The notes under the pieces: model-generated | What the model saw: the letters and a program-made list of their open reading frames with translations, nothing else | What the model was told of the DNA's origin: nothing | Database searches by the model: none | Shown: positions 36,039 to 45,946 of the stretch, piece after piece | Layout: every line of letters starts with the position of its first letter | Position numbering within the stretch: the stretch's first letter is position 1 | Translations under genes and position numbers: made by a program | NCBI RefSeq assembly: GCF_001721645.1 | Contig: NZ_CP017141.1 | Location: 868,001 to 932,000, forward strand | DNA length: 64,000 bases | From: Pedobacter steynii | GTDB lineage: Bacteria; Bacteroidota; Bacteroidia; Sphingobacteriales; Sphingobacteriaceae | Direction of reading: 5' to 3'

Positions 36039-38321
36039 TTATTTTCCGATATCCTTACTGCTTAAAGAAAATGGCTGGTCTGCTTCGGCAATTCCTCGTG
36101 TCAGTTCCGGCTGGTCTGACATTTCCAGTTTCAATACCCCTCCTTTTAGAATATCGCCGTGGCGAATAAAATTAGCGGTATAGCTCTTTCCATTTAAAGT
36201 CGCAGATTTTATATATACATTTTTCGGACTGTTTGCCGGAGCCTCTATAATAAATTGCTTTCCATTCTCAAGATTGATGGTGGTTTTCTTAAACATCGGA
36301 CTGCCGATCACATATTGATCAGTACCAGGTGTTACACTGTAAAACCCCAGCGCACTCAGTACATACCAGGAAGAAGTTTGGCCCTGATCCTCATCTCCGG
36401 GATAACCATTTTCTGTAGCGTCGTAAAGCCTGCTCATGACCTTCCTCGCATGAAATTGAGATTTCCAGGGTTGACCGGCATAATTATAGAGATAAACCAT
36501 ATGCTGAATGGGTTGGTTCCCATGCGCATATTGCCCCATGTCTGCCATCACCATTTCTGTCATCTCGTGAATCATTCCGCCATAGGTACCCACATTTACG
36601 GTATTAGGCTGGCTGAATACAGAATCCAGTTTGGCGGTGAAATTTTGCGGGCCTTCCATTAAATTGACCAGGCCTTTGATGTCCTGAAATACCGACCAGT
36701 GGTAGTGCCAGGCATTTCCTTCCGTATAAGGCCCTCCCCATTCAAAAGGATCAAATTTTGGTGTCCATTGTCCTTCCGCATTCTTGCCTCTCATAAATTT
36801 TGTGGAGGGATCATATACATTTTTATAGTTGTACATCTGCCTTTCGAAAATACGGGCATAAAAATCGTTTCCGGTCATTTTAGCCAGGGCCCAGGCACAA
36901 TAATCATCGTAAGCATATTCCAACGTCTTTGCCGTGGCCTCTCTGTATTTAGGATAGGGTACGTAGCCCAGCTCAAAATATTCCTTCCAGCCATCTCTAC
37001 CATTTGCAGGCCCCCAGGGTCCCTTGTTGCTGGCTTCATGTAAATAAGCAGCCAAAGCTTCTTCAGGATCAAATGTCCTGATTCCTTTTGCCCAGGCATC
37101 GGCAAGCAAAGAGATCGCATGGTTACCAATCATACTGCCCGCTTCACTTGGAAAGGACCAGGAAGGCAGCCAGCCACATTGTTTATAAGCATCGATTAAT
37201 GCCTGCATATAGCGCCCATGCATCTCCGGATGCATGAGGGTATTTAGCGGAAACTGAGCACGAAAAGTATCCCAGAAACCAGTATCTGTAAACATATAGC
37301 CCTGATGCACTTTTCCATCATAGGGACTAAAATAATAAGGCTGTCCCTTCCCATCCAGTTCGTAAAACTTCCTTGAAAAAATACTGGCCCTAAAGAAACA
37401 GGAATAGAAGGTTGCTTTATCAGCCTCAGTTCCGCCTTCAACAATAACTTTCGATAATGACTTATTCCATACCTCAGCAGCTTTAGCCTGGGTAACTTCC
37501 AGCGTTTTATCGGCGCCCAGCTCTCTGCTCAGGTTCAATTCGGCCTGTTCCATGCTGATATAAGAAGAGGCCGTTTTAACCTGCACCTTTACGCCATCCT
37601 TAAACTGAAGATAAGCACCTATGCCCGGCCCTTCTGCTGCTGTCTCCTCTGCATTAATGATGTTTTTCCTGTTTTCCCATGTTCCATAAGCTTTAAATGG
37701 CTGATCAAAGCGGATCACAAAGAAACTCCTGAAACCTTCTTTGAAGCCCTCTCCATTGTTTACAAAACCCGTAATCTTGTTTTCCTTTGGATAAATTTTA
37801 ACCCCACTGATACCGGTATAGCCATCCAAAACTAAAAAGCTTTTCTTACCCGCCGGATAGCTAAACCTCAAATGAGCGCCCCGTTCAACAGGGGAGATTT
37901 CGGTACTGATCTGATTTTCAAACCGGACTTTGTAGTAATTGGGCTTAGCAATTTCGTCGTTGTGACTGAACTTCGCTTCCCGGTCATTTTCATTAACTAC
38001 CAGGCGGTCTGTCATTGGCATTAAAGAAAACACAGCATAATCCCTGGACCAGGAACTGCATTGATGTGCCTGTTGAAACCCCCTTATTTTATCTTTAAAA
38101 TATTGGTACTTCCAACCATCTCCATTTCTTCCCGTCTGAGGTGTCCAGGTATGCATGGCAAAAGGCAGGGCCGTGGTAGGATAGGTATTTCCCCTGGTGA
38201 GTTCATGTTTTGAATTGGTTCCCTGCAGGGTATTTACATATTTTACAAGGTCTGTCTGCTGTGCGGAAACCTTTATCCAGGTCTGCAGACAAATAAAATA
38301 GACGATAAATTTGAGTTTCAT
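36039..38321 (-). CDS. GH92 family glycosidase (exo-acting alpha-mannosidase type)
   Basis: This calcium-dependent inverting enzyme of 760 aa has a signal peptide ending near KVSAQQ. The N-terminal beta-sandwich (YVNTLQGTNSKHELTRGNTYPTTALPFAMHTWTPQ) and the (alpha/alpha)6 domain are typical of GH92. The probable general acid is Glu534 in YTEGNAWHYHW. The D-x-D general-base pair Asp643/Asp645 lies in GDEDQGQTSSWYVLSALGFY. These are one residue off the numbers I recall for the characterised BT3990. It is the last gene of the SusCD operon starting at 45741 and suggests a mannose-containing glycan. Confidence 0.93.
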   Translation of the reverse strand: MKLKFIVYFICLQTWIKVSAQQTDLVKYVNTLQGTNSKHELTRGNTYPTTALPFAMHTWTPQTGRNGDGWKYQYFKDKIRGFQQAHQCSSWSRDYAVFSLMPMTDRLVVNENDREAKFSHNDEIAKPNYYKVRFENQISTEISPVERGAHLRFSYPAGKKSFLVLDGYTGISGVKIYPKENKITGFVNNGEGFKEGFRSFFVIRFDQPFKAYGTWENRKNIINAEETAAEGPGIGAYLQFKDGVKVQVKTASSYISMEQAELNLSRELGADKTLEVTQAKAAEVWNKSLSKVIVEGGTEADKATFYSCFFRASIFSRKFYELDGKGQPYYFSPYDGKVHQGYMFTDTGFWDTFRAQFPLNTLMHPEMHGRYMQALIDAYKQCGWLPSWSFPSEAGSMIGNHAISLLADAWAKGIRTFDPEEALAAYLHEASNKGPWGPANGRDGWKEYFELGYVPYPKYREATAKTLEYAYDDYCAWALAKMTGNDFYARIFERQMYNYKNVYDPSTKFMRGKNAEGQWTPKFDPFEWGGPYTEGNAWHYHWSVFQDIKGLVNLMEGPQNFTAKLDSVFSQPNTVNVGTYGGMIHEMTEMVMADMGQYAHGNQPIQHMVYLYNYAGQPWKSQFHARKVMSRLYDATENGYPGDEDQGQTSSWYVLSALGFYSVTPGTDQYVIGSPMFKKTTINLENGKQFIIEAPANSPKNVYIKSATLNGKSYTANFIRHGDILKGGVLKLEMSDQPELTRGIAEADQPFSLSSKDIGK

Positions 38322-38336
38322 ACTGCGTGATAAAAT

Positions 38337-39308
38337 TTAGGGTATAATGATCGTTCCCTGTTGGTCTTCATCAGGAATTAAGGTATTTCTCTTTCTTTCC
38401 AGTACCATCGACCCAACAAACCGGTAGTCAATTGGGAATGCCGGATTCGAAATGTCACTATACTCATATTCCAGATAGACGGTAGTATAGGTTCTCTCCA
38501 GATACGGAAGAACACCATCTTTTTCTTTCTTCACCGTATAGGTGCCGCGTTGCTGCGAAAACCGGATTGCGGGATTCTCAGCGCTCAGTGTTACGGTCTT
38601 ATCAGCTGCATTAAAGGATGCCTTTATTTTATATTCGCGACGATCAAGTGCTTCTTCTTCCGTCACACCGGCGAAGAAGAAGACCGTCTTTTCATCTACA
38701 ACATAGGCATTTCTATAAGGTACGGTTAATGGCTTTTGCTCATTCTGAGGGCGACTTCGATCCCAAACCTCACCGGCAATAGAGTATTTCCCGGAATAGT
38801 CATTAAATGGTACAATCCGCATCAGGGATTTTTTATATCCCCTGCCGGTAGCAATAGCCAATGAGGAAGTGGAGACGATCTGCACAGGTAAAATGTATTT
38901 ATTACTAAAATCCAGTCCGGCCAGCTTCAGGTTCAGGTCGAATGAACCTACATTACTACCCGATGGGATGGTGGTGCTCATCGACCCAAATTCATAATAC
39001 TCCTGAGGAAGTTCATTGAAGTACAAATCACTCCTCAGCCTGAACCGCTCGAAATTAAGATTTTGAAGGGTGTCTCTATCCGTATTTATCGTCACACTAA
39101 CATTCCCGCTGTTCTCTGTCGATCCGCTTACGATAACAGGAACTTTAACCGGGATGGAGCCACCCGCCGCGCTATATTTAACATGGACTTCCACCACGCC
39201 GTTGTTAACAAATGAAACCGATTTCCGGAATAACTCATCCTTCCACTCCTTATTACAGGCACTGATGAGCATGCAGCCGATTAAAGCCAATATATATCCT
39301 CTTTTCAT
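38337..39308 (-). CDS. DUF1735/DUF4973-type surface lipoprotein
   Basis: A lipoprotein of 323 aa with lipid Cys18 in MLISAC. The first about 150 residues form a DUF1735-like beta-sandwich (KVPVIVSGSTENSGNVSVTINTDRD, YILPVQIVSTSSLAIATGRGYK). The rest is lipocalin-like beta structure (GKYSIAGEVWDRS, IDYRFVGSMVLERKR) as in DUF4973. It lies between SusD (6 nt upstream) and GH92 and is probably a surface glycan-binding protein (SGBP) of this PUL. The exact ligand is unknown. Confidence 0.75.
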   Translation of the reverse strand: MKRGYILALIGCMLISACNKEWKDELFRKSVSFVNNGVVEVHVKYSAAGGSIPVKVPVIVSGSTENSGNVSVTINTDRDTLQNLNFERFRLRSDLYFNELPQEYYEFGSMSTTIPSGSNVGSFDLNLKLAGLDFSNKYILPVQIVSTSSLAIATGRGYKKSLMRIVPFNDYSGKYSIAGEVWDRSRPQNEQKPLTVPYRNAYVVDEKTVFFFAGVTEEEALDRREYKIKASFNAADKTVTLSAENPAIRFSQQRGTYTVKKEKDGVLPYLERTYTTVYLEYEYSDISNPAFPIDYRFVGSMVLERKRNTLIPDEDQQGTIIIP

Positions 39309-39314
39309 AAAATT

Positions 39315-41288
39315 TTAGTTAAAAGTAGTCCAACCTGGATTTTGGGTCAATTTTCTGTTTTTTCTCAATTCACCATGCGAAATAGGCCACAGATACATTT
39401 TGTCAACGAAAATGGTAGGCATAGAAGGAATTGGTACCGGGGTATTAAATAAGTCCCGCTGACTTTCCGTCATATTCATATTACAGCCTAACACGGGGCT
39501 TGCTTCTTCAACAGGAGCATCCTTCCAGCGTCTGAGGTCAAAATACCGCTGGCCTTCTGCAAACAATTCTACCTGTCGCTCTCTTTTTATTGCTTTTCTT
39601 AGCAGCTCCTGGTTTCCATAAACTTCGTTTCCAAAATCCGGAAGCCCGGCTCTGACACGTACCTCGCTTAAATATTTGCTCATTTCTGCGATATCTCTGC
39701 CCACAGATATGGGTTCACCGGTGTAGCTCGCAACCATATAGGTTCCGTTGAGCTCGTTCATCGCCTCGGCATAAATCAGTAAAATATCAGCATATCTCAT
39801 CGCTGGCTCGACTTTCGGCACAATGAAACCGCCTTCCATATAAGAATCAATTGGGTTATAATATTTCTTGATACCCAGACCTGTCCTGATGTAAAAATCG
39901 GGAGATGAAGCCTGTTTTCCATTGGGATGATCCCTATAATAAAAGATCTGTATGTGCCGGTCGTCTGGCCTTAAGGCACTGGTATTTTCCCATATGCTTC
40001 CATTATAGGCAACAGAGGCATAGAAACGCGGCTCTCTTTCTGCATACTGCAAAGATACATTTGCAGGCAGTGGTAAATGTGATGTCGCATCAGTCGTGTA
40101 TCCTTGTCGGCGGGGAAAAGTGGAAATATTACTTCCGTCATTCATATAATAAGCATCAGCTTGTTTCTGCGTAATTCCATGGGTATTCCACCCTTTCATA
40201 GAAAATGGCATCTGATGCAGCACCATCTGGTCTATTCCTTCTGTACTTTGCTCTGTAACCCTTGAAAAGATCAGCTCAGGATTATCTGAATAAGAAATGG
40301 CACCATTAAACAATTGCCGGTAAGATTCAAAAGGATCAATATTTTTCCACCCCTGAGGGAAGTTCTCATTTGAATATTTTGGGTGATGAGGAGGCACTAT
40401 GGTTTTAGGTTGACCGGGCCCCTGATCAGCCGCTTTAAAGGGAGCGGTGAATAACCGGTATACATTCATGTTGATGACATCCCGGGCTGCCGCTGCTGCT
40501 TTCGCCCATTTTTCGTTCTTATATTCCTGAGGGATCAGTTTATTGCCTTCATTATCCACCAGGCCTGCAAATGCCGTATTGCCGTTGAATAAAGGGCTTG
40601 CTGCAAAAAGATAAACTTTTGCCCTTGCAGCCAGGGCAGCACCTCTGGAGGCCCGTCCTTTATCCCGGTTGCTATTGGAAACAGGCAGATCTTTTGCCGC
40701 CAGTGCAAACTCCGCAGTGATGAATTCTACACATTCGTCGTAAGAACTTCTCGGCCTTGCAATCTCTTTATACTCCTTGGTATAATCTTCCCCTTCATCA
40801 GGCAATAGCGGAATTGGTCCGTATTTCCTCAGCAGTAACCAGTAATAATAGGCCCGGAGAAACCTCGCCTGAGCCTTCGTATCGGCCACTTCACTTTTAC
40901 TCATTTCCTGATTGCGATCGATGTTATGAATAAAAATTGACGCATCGCGTATGCCTTCATAGCAAGCCCCCCAGGTGCCTTGTTCGGCTTCCTCATTGTA
41001 TTCGCCATTTTTGAAGGTTTTATAAGTATTACTGCGGTCGCCATAAAACATATCATCAGATATGAAATTAAAAGGTGTGAGTCCCTTACTCGCAACTTCT
41101 GCGTTGGCTCCCCGAAGATGCGTGTATACATCTGCAAGCCATTGATGGGAATAATTTTTATTTGAGAAGACTTTATCCAGACTCAGACGGTCTTCTTTAA
41201 AATAATGCTCTGTGTTCAGGTATTTTTTACATGCCCCCAATGAAAGCAGTACACCGGATAGCATCACTATATAAATATATTTTTTCAT
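39315..41288 (-). CDS. SusD/RagB-type nutrient-binding lipoprotein
   Basis: About 657 aa from the chosen ATG at 41288 (MKKYIYIVMLSGVLLSLGAC, lipid Cys20). An upstream in-frame ATG at 41312 would put eight polar residues before the signal peptide. The later start is also favoured because the 16 nt around it (AATAGACTGATGAAAA) are identical to those around the start at 49732. SusD features are FLRAYYYWLLLRKYGPIPLL, MRYADILLIYAEAMNELNG, RVRAGLPD and KRERQVELFAEGQRYFDLRRW; it ends with LTQNPGWTTFN. It is a large SusD form, like the one at 7633-9570, and pairs with the adjacent SusC. Confidence 0.94.
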   Translation of the reverse strand: MKKYIYIVMLSGVLLSLGACKKYLNTEHYFKEDRLSLDKVFSNKNYSHQWLADVYTHLRGANAEVASKGLTPFNFISDDMFYGDRSNTYKTFKNGEYNEEAEQGTWGACYEGIRDASIFIHNIDRNQEMSKSEVADTKAQARFLRAYYYWLLLRKYGPIPLLPDEGEDYTKEYKEIARPRSSYDECVEFITAEFALAAKDLPVSNSNRDKGRASRGAALAARAKVYLFAASPLFNGNTAFAGLVDNEGNKLIPQEYKNEKWAKAAAAARDVINMNVYRLFTAPFKAADQGPGQPKTIVPPHHPKYSNENFPQGWKNIDPFESYRQLFNGAISYSDNPELIFSRVTEQSTEGIDQMVLHQMPFSMKGWNTHGITQKQADAYYMNDGSNISTFPRRQGYTTDATSHLPLPANVSLQYAEREPRFYASVAYNGSIWENTSALRPDDRHIQIFYYRDHPNGKQASSPDFYIRTGLGIKKYYNPIDSYMEGGFIVPKVEPAMRYADILLIYAEAMNELNGTYMVASYTGEPISVGRDIAEMSKYLSEVRVRAGLPDFGNEVYGNQELLRKAIKRERQVELFAEGQRYFDLRRWKDAPVEEASPVLGCNMNMTESQRDLFNTPVPIPSMPTIFVDKMYLWPISHGELRKNRKLTQNPGWTTFN

Positions 41289-41330
41289 CAGTCTATTTTG
41301 TTTGTGGTTCATAATTGATTACCTCTATCT

Positions 41331-44300
41331 CTAAAAATTGACGGTCAGTCCGAGGGTGATGGTTTTAGAGATCGGATAGTTCATGCCATTGCCGCTACCC
41401 AATTCCGGATCCCAGATTTTCAAGCTATCCCATACCGCAAGATTATACCCCATCACATAAACCCTGGCCTTGTTGACATGAATGGACGACATCAGGCGGG
41501 AGGGTAAAGTATAGCCCAGCTCTACATTTTTCAGCCGCAGGTAAGCACCGTCCCGTAGCCAATAGGTAGATTCTCTATAGTTGTTTGCATTTCCCCCATA
41601 ACTCAGACGCGGGTATTTGGCATTGGGATTCTCAGTGGCCGGGTTTCCTGAAATTTCTTTGGAGATCCAGCGGTTTTTAGGATCGCCTACCTCTGTTAAC
41701 ACATTCCCCCAGCCACTATCCACAAAGGGATACACACTTGCTCCGTTGATAAAATAAGAAGAACTACCGGCACCCTGTAAATGAATATTGATGTCGAACC
41801 CTTTCCACAGCACAGAAAAGCCAAAGCCATAGATTAAACTCGGAACACGTGACGCACCAATCGGTACCACATCATCATTGTTGATGATACCGTCTCCATT
41901 CACATCTTTGTATTTGACATCCCCCGGCATATATTCCCCGAAGGTTTGTTTAGGGCTGTTTCTGATTTCTTCATAAGATTGAAACAAACCCAAATCGATC
42001 AGTCCCCTCGCCTGTCCGAAGCGATAACCCTGTGTCATCCGATAAGGTAAGTTGTTCGCTTCTTCGTCAAACTCCAGCACTTTATTTTTAGCATAGGTGA
42101 CATTTCCACGCAAAGTAAATTCTACCTCATTAAAGCGTTTGTTAAAATTAAGCTGTCCGTCAAAACCTCTGGACTCCATCTTGCCCACGTTTGCCCATGG
42201 CTTACTTGGTACGCCAACCATGGCAGGCAGATGGTCCCTTCTTTTAAATATCTTTTCCCGGGTGTCTTTGAAGGCATCCAGTCTGAAAGAGAATAAATTC
42301 CCCAACACATTCACATCAAAACCTAAATTATGCTTCTTTGCTACCTCCCAGGTCAACTGATCAGATGCAACCTGTGAGAAATATAATCCGGTATAAATAT
42401 TCGGACTGATGCTCTCGCCAAAATTGTATCCTGCTCTTTCTTTGATCTCGCTCAGGTAAGGAAAACGATTGGCACCGAAATTATCATTACCTACTTCACC
42501 ATAAGAATAACGAACCTTAAAAAGGTCCAGCCATTTCGTTTTTTTCTTCAAAAAGGACTCTTCAGATATGTTCCAGCCTACAGATACTGCCGGAAAAAAT
42601 CCGAACTGATGACCTATCTTAAAATTCTCTGAACCGGTATAACCGAAGTTGAACTCTGCCAGATAACGGTCTCTATAGCCGTACATCAAACGTCCTGAAA
42701 CGCCCATATTACGCCTGGCAATGCCTTTGATAATGTCTCCGCCAACATTTGAAGTTTCCCGCTGTTCGCGTTGGTTGTACTTGATCAGAGCCCCGATATT
42801 GTGTCTTTCGTTGATAACCGTATTGTAGATCAGGTCCGTTTCCAATACATTGATCCGTTCTCCCCAGGCATTCGACTCCTGATACATCAGCCTTTCCGGC
42901 GACACCCGTTTCATGATTAAGTTACCATCTCTGTCCCGTCTGCGTTCTACATTATATTGTTCCGGCCATTTCATCCGGTTGATGTTGTTGTCGTTATTGG
43001 TATCGTAAGCAAAACGGACAATAGTTTGCAGGCCTTTGGTCAGGAAATCCAGCTTTTGTTCAAGCGTGACGTTGATCTCGTTTTTATTTTTCCAAAACTC
43101 CCGGTATCCAGTTTGAGTAGCCAAAACCCATGGATTAGTCCGGTCACCGGTTCCAAATGAAGGAACCAGGCCATTGGAGTACATTACAGGTGTAGAGACC
43201 GGAGATTGTCCGACCAGTGAATTCCAGATTCCTGAAGTCAGGCCCGGAAAATTCTGCTTTTCAAGGAATCCGGAGACGCCCAGCTTCAGCAAAGTGGTTT
43301 TGGTAATGTCCATATCCACATTCGCCCGGTAATTAGACCTGGACATATTCGCATTGGTATTGTAGTCTTTAAGCGATTTATCTGATTTATACATTCCTTC
43401 TTCTTCGATGAAACTTCCGGATACGTAATACCGAACTGTTGATCCCCCACCGTCCAGGTTAAGGGATGCCCTGTAAGTATTGGCACCATCGCGCAACATC
43501 ACATCCTGCCAATTCACATTTGGATATAAATCAGGATCAAGACCATTTTTAAACAGCATCAATTCGATGTCGGTATATAACGGTTCCTGATTACGTGTCG
43601 TCTTTGCTTCATTCACCAGGCCTGCATAAGTTGGCCCATCCACAAATTCCGGTGTACGGGTACGGGTAAGGTAACCGTATTCCGTCTTCCCGTTGATGTT
43701 TATTTTACCTGCATGTCCTTTTTTGGTGGTGATGAGCACCACCCCATTTGCCCCCTTTGAGCCATAGATTGCCGTAGCTGAAGCATCCTTCAGGATGGAG
43801 AAAGACTCGATATCCTCAACATTAATCTCGTTAAATGCACGTTCGAATCCATCTACCAGCACCAGGGCAGCAGTATTGGCTCCGAAAGTTGAAATTCCGC
43901 GAATCCAGAATTCAGAACGGTTGTTTCCCGGTTCTCCGGAACCTTGCATGGCAATTACCCCCGCAACATTTCCTGCCAGGGCATTGGTGATGTTTCCGGT
44001 TGGCGTACGCAGGTCTTTCACGTTAACCGTGGTAATGGCTCCTGTTACGGTCACCTTTTTTTGAAGCCCGGTACCGGTTACCACCACATCAGTGAGCACA
44101 TTTGCCTCACTTTCCTTTAACAGGATCGAAATAACAGTTTTGCCGGCTATCTGGATTTCCTGCTTTTCGAAACCCAGAAAAGAAAAAATCAGGGTACTAT
44201 ACATTCCGGTTTTGATTTTATAATGTCCGGTTTCGGTGGTCATTGTTCCCAGTCCGGGACGGTCTTTTACGACTACAGTTACTCCCGGGATAGGTTTATT

Positions 44301-44399
44301 GTGGATATCTTTTACAGTTCCTGTGACCTCTATATCTCCCTGCGCATATATACTTATGGTGCAGAAGAGCAGAAGTAATGTGATATAATATAGTTTCAT
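41331..44399 (-). CDS. SusC/RagA-type TonB-dependent outer-membrane receptor
   Basis: A protein of 1022 aa with signal MKLYYITLLLLFCTISIYAQ. A carboxypeptidase-regulatory-like domain covers about 23-105. VLTDVVVTGTGLQ is followed by the plug with NALAGNVAGVIAM and the signature FSILKDASATAIYGSKGANGVV, then a barrel ending in GLTVNF. It is the second gene of its operon, behind a small beta-propeller lipoprotein (16-nt gap), and the partner of the SusD downstream. This is the closest of the three SusC proteins in style to the one at 4458 (both with large SusD partners). Confidence 0.96.
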   Translation of the reverse strand: MKLYYITLLLLFCTISIYAQGDIEVTGTVKDIHNKPIPGVTVVVKDRPGLGTMTTETGHYKIKTGMYSTLIFSFLGFEKQEIQIAGKTVISILLKESEANVLTDVVVTGTGLQKKVTVTGAITTVNVKDLRTPTGNITNALAGNVAGVIAMQGSGEPGNNRSEFWIRGISTFGANTAALVLVDGFERAFNEINVEDIESFSILKDASATAIYGSKGANGVVLITTKKGHAGKININGKTEYGYLTRTRTPEFVDGPTYAGLVNEAKTTRNQEPLYTDIELMLFKNGLDPDLYPNVNWQDVMLRDGANTYRASLNLDGGGSTVRYYVSGSFIEEEGMYKSDKSLKDYNTNANMSRSNYRANVDMDITKTTLLKLGVSGFLEKQNFPGLTSGIWNSLVGQSPVSTPVMYSNGLVPSFGTGDRTNPWVLATQTGYREFWKNKNEINVTLEQKLDFLTKGLQTIVRFAYDTNNDNNINRMKWPEQYNVERRRDRDGNLIMKRVSPERLMYQESNAWGERINVLETDLIYNTVINERHNIGALIKYNQREQRETSNVGGDIIKGIARRNMGVSGRLMYGYRDRYLAEFNFGYTGSENFKIGHQFGFFPAVSVGWNISEESFLKKKTKWLDLFKVRYSYGEVGNDNFGANRFPYLSEIKERAGYNFGESISPNIYTGLYFSQVASDQLTWEVAKKHNLGFDVNVLGNLFSFRLDAFKDTREKIFKRRDHLPAMVGVPSKPWANVGKMESRGFDGQLNFNKRFNEVEFTLRGNVTYAKNKVLEFDEEANNLPYRMTQGYRFGQARGLIDLGLFQSYEEIRNSPKQTFGEYMPGDVKYKDVNGDGIINNDDVVPIGASRVPSLIYGFGFSVLWKGFDINIHLQGAGSSSYFINGASVYPFVDSGWGNVLTEVGDPKNRWISKEISGNPATENPNAKYPRLSYGGNANNYRESTYWLRDGAYLRLKNVELGYTLPSRLMSSIHVNKARVYVMGYNLAVWDSLKIWDPELGSGNGMNYPISKTITLGLTVNF

Positions 44400-44415
44400 T
44401 TTAAGGCGTTTTAGG

Positions 44416-45741
44416 TTATTCGATAGAAATTGCGCGTATGCGACGGTTAATCAGATCCGCAACATAGAAGGTTCCTGTTGCAGAGTCGTATATGATTCCA
44501 TACGGTTGATCGAACTGCGCATCTCTAAGTGCTCCATCTGCATAACCTGCGCTGCGGGGTCTGCCGGCAAAAGTGCTCACCACACCCTCGGGAGTGATCT
44601 TGCGGATACAATGATTAAATATATCTGCTACATAAAAATTATCATTTTCATCGAATGCACCCTGATGGGGCTGGTCAAATCTGGCATCTACCCCAACGCC
44701 GTCATTATGCCCTGCGCGTCCTCGTCCCCCAACAAAATGTACAGGGGCTTCCAGCTTTCTGGTTTGCCGGTTATACCTTGATTTCAGAATGTAATGTTGG
44801 TTAACTACAACGATGTAGGCAAAATCACCACTTGGCGCAAACTGAATGTTAAATTCCCAGTTATTATCGTCGACCCGGAATAATAATTCTGAGGAATTGG
44901 TTTCTTTGTTCCATTTAAAGACCTCTCCTTTTACATAACTATTGTAAAAAAAATCTCCTGTCTGAGGATGTGCAGCCCCTCCATTGGTGGTTCTGTTATA
45001 AATAAGGGAGTTCCATTCCGTAAAACCTGAAGCAGGTGTCAAAGCAGCGGTGCTCAAACCCCGTTCATCCCACTGATCATTCGTAACATATAAAGTCTCC
45101 CAGCTTGGGCTAAAAGAAAGCGTTCTGGGTCTGTCCAAACCTTTTCCGGTTCTGAACAAGGTTTTAACCTCTTTCTTAGCCATATTGATAAAACGTAATC
45201 CTCTCCTTTGCTCCAGTAAATAGATATTTTTATGTTGATCAAAGATCATCCAGTAGGGTTCTTCAAACTGTGCCTTATCAAAGGGTCCGTCTACAATTGC
45301 CGTCTTTCCATCTTTATCCGTAAAGCCCACCAGGGTGCTTACCGCGGGTCTGAAAAGGTATCTAAATTCGTTCTTAGAGATAATTTCCTGAACCTTATCG
45401 CCTTTACCAACCTGTACTTTGATGAGGCCGTTAGCGGCGCGGGAAGGCACCAATACATATAACGCTGAACCACTGGCACCAACAAGCGGTGCAGGCTTAT
45501 CATTGATGAATACTTTAATCACCGAGGTATCCGTTCCGAAATTATTCCCTTCGATTACCATTTGTGTGCCGACTCCTCCACTATCCGGAAGAAAACGCAG
45601 CAGTTCAACGGGCTTATTAGGATCGTAGACCTGCTTAACCTGTTCAGTTTCTTTCTTACACCCCCAAAGGAAAAAGAGGAGGGTAAGAAAAAAAAGGCAT
45701 ATCCTGATATGCACTTTTAATAGCGTAAAATCTTTGTTCAT
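44416..45741 (-). CDS. IPT/TIG plus NHL-repeat surface lipoprotein
   Basis: A lipoprotein of 441 aa with lipid Cys28 (FLWGC). Residues about 45-130 are an IPT/TIG Ig-like domain (LLRFLPDSGGVGTQMVIEGNNFG). Residues about 135-440 form a beta-propeller with NHL blades (FDQPHQGAFDENDNFYVADIFNHCIRKI, FDQPYGIIYDSATGTFYVADLINRRIRAI). Placed first in the operon, before SusC, it is likely a surface glycan-binding protein, a known use of IPT-NHL proteins in Bacteroidota PULs. The start context has AAACCAAATAAACAAAT just before ATG. About 200 nt of structured leader separates it from the predicted promoter. Confidence 0.85.
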   Translation of the reverse strand: MNKDFTLLKVHIRICLFFLTLLFFLWGCKKETEQVKQVYDPNKPVELLRFLPDSGGVGTQMVIEGNNFGTDTSVIKVFINDKPAPLVGASGSALYVLVPSRAANGLIKVQVGKGDKVQEIISKNEFRYLFRPAVSTLVGFTDKDGKTAIVDGPFDKAQFEEPYWMIFDQHKNIYLLEQRRGLRFINMAKKEVKTLFRTGKGLDRPRTLSFSPSWETLYVTNDQWDERGLSTAALTPASGFTEWNSLIYNRTTNGGAAHPQTGDFFYNSYVKGEVFKWNKETNSSELLFRVDDNNWEFNIQFAPSGDFAYIVVVNQHYILKSRYNRQTRKLEAPVHFVGGRGRAGHNDGVGVDARFDQPHQGAFDENDNFYVADIFNHCIRKITPEGVVSTFAGRPRSAGYADGALRDAQFDQPYGIIYDSATGTFYVADLINRRIRAISIE

Positions 45742-45784
45742 ATTTGTTTATTTGGTTTATAATCTGGCTCGTTAATGAAGTCCC

Positions 45785-45819
45785 TGTCGTCCGGAACTTG
45801 CGCAATACAAGTCCTGACA
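45785..45819 (-). promoter_or_regulatory. Leader hairpin upstream of the PUL start
   Basis: On the minus-strand transcript, TGTC plus GGACTTG pair with CAAGTTCC plus GACA around a 7-nt loop, with small internal mismatches. It lies between the attenuator-like hairpins and the ATG at 45741. Confidence 0.35.
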
Positions 45820-45852
45820 ACCTGAAAAGAGATCATCGACTAAATTTTAATA

Positions 45853-45895
45853 AACCCGACAGAAGTTGTTTTGTGCGGGTTAACGATGGTTAACC
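45853..45895 (-). promoter_or_regulatory. Mutually exclusive hairpins in the PUL leader (attenuator-like)
   Basis: Hairpin 1 is perfect: GGTTAAC-CATC-GTTAACC at 45895-45878 on the minus strand. It begins 2 nt after the micro-ORF stop. Hairpin 2 pairs AACCCG (45881-45876) with CGGGTT (45858-45853), extended by ACA/TGT past a one-base bulge, and is followed by TATTAAAATTT. The two share 45878-45881, so they cannot form together. As DNA, GGTTAAC-N4-GTTAACC could also be an operator. Confidence 0.45.
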
Positions 45896-45897
45896 TG

Positions 45898-45933
45898 CTA
45901 AGTTGAGTTACCGAAATAAGCGTTGCTGTTCAT
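45898..45933 (-). CDS. Candidate 11-codon leader micro-ORF
   Basis: ATG at 45933 opens an 11-codon frame (MNSNAYFGNST) ending in TAG at 45898-45900. It is directly preceded by AAACCAAACCAAACC and lies just downstream of a predicted promoter, so its start would be near the 5' end of the message. A hairpin starts 2 nt after its stop. Three of the 11 codons are Asn. Translation is not proven. Confidence 0.35.
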   Translation of the reverse strand: MNSNAYFGNST

Positions 45934-45946
45934 GGTTTGGTTTGGT

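Noticed and set aside
40440..40447. GGGAGCGG resembling half of the LacI operator
   Set aside because: It lies inside the SusD coding region and lacks the second half-site.
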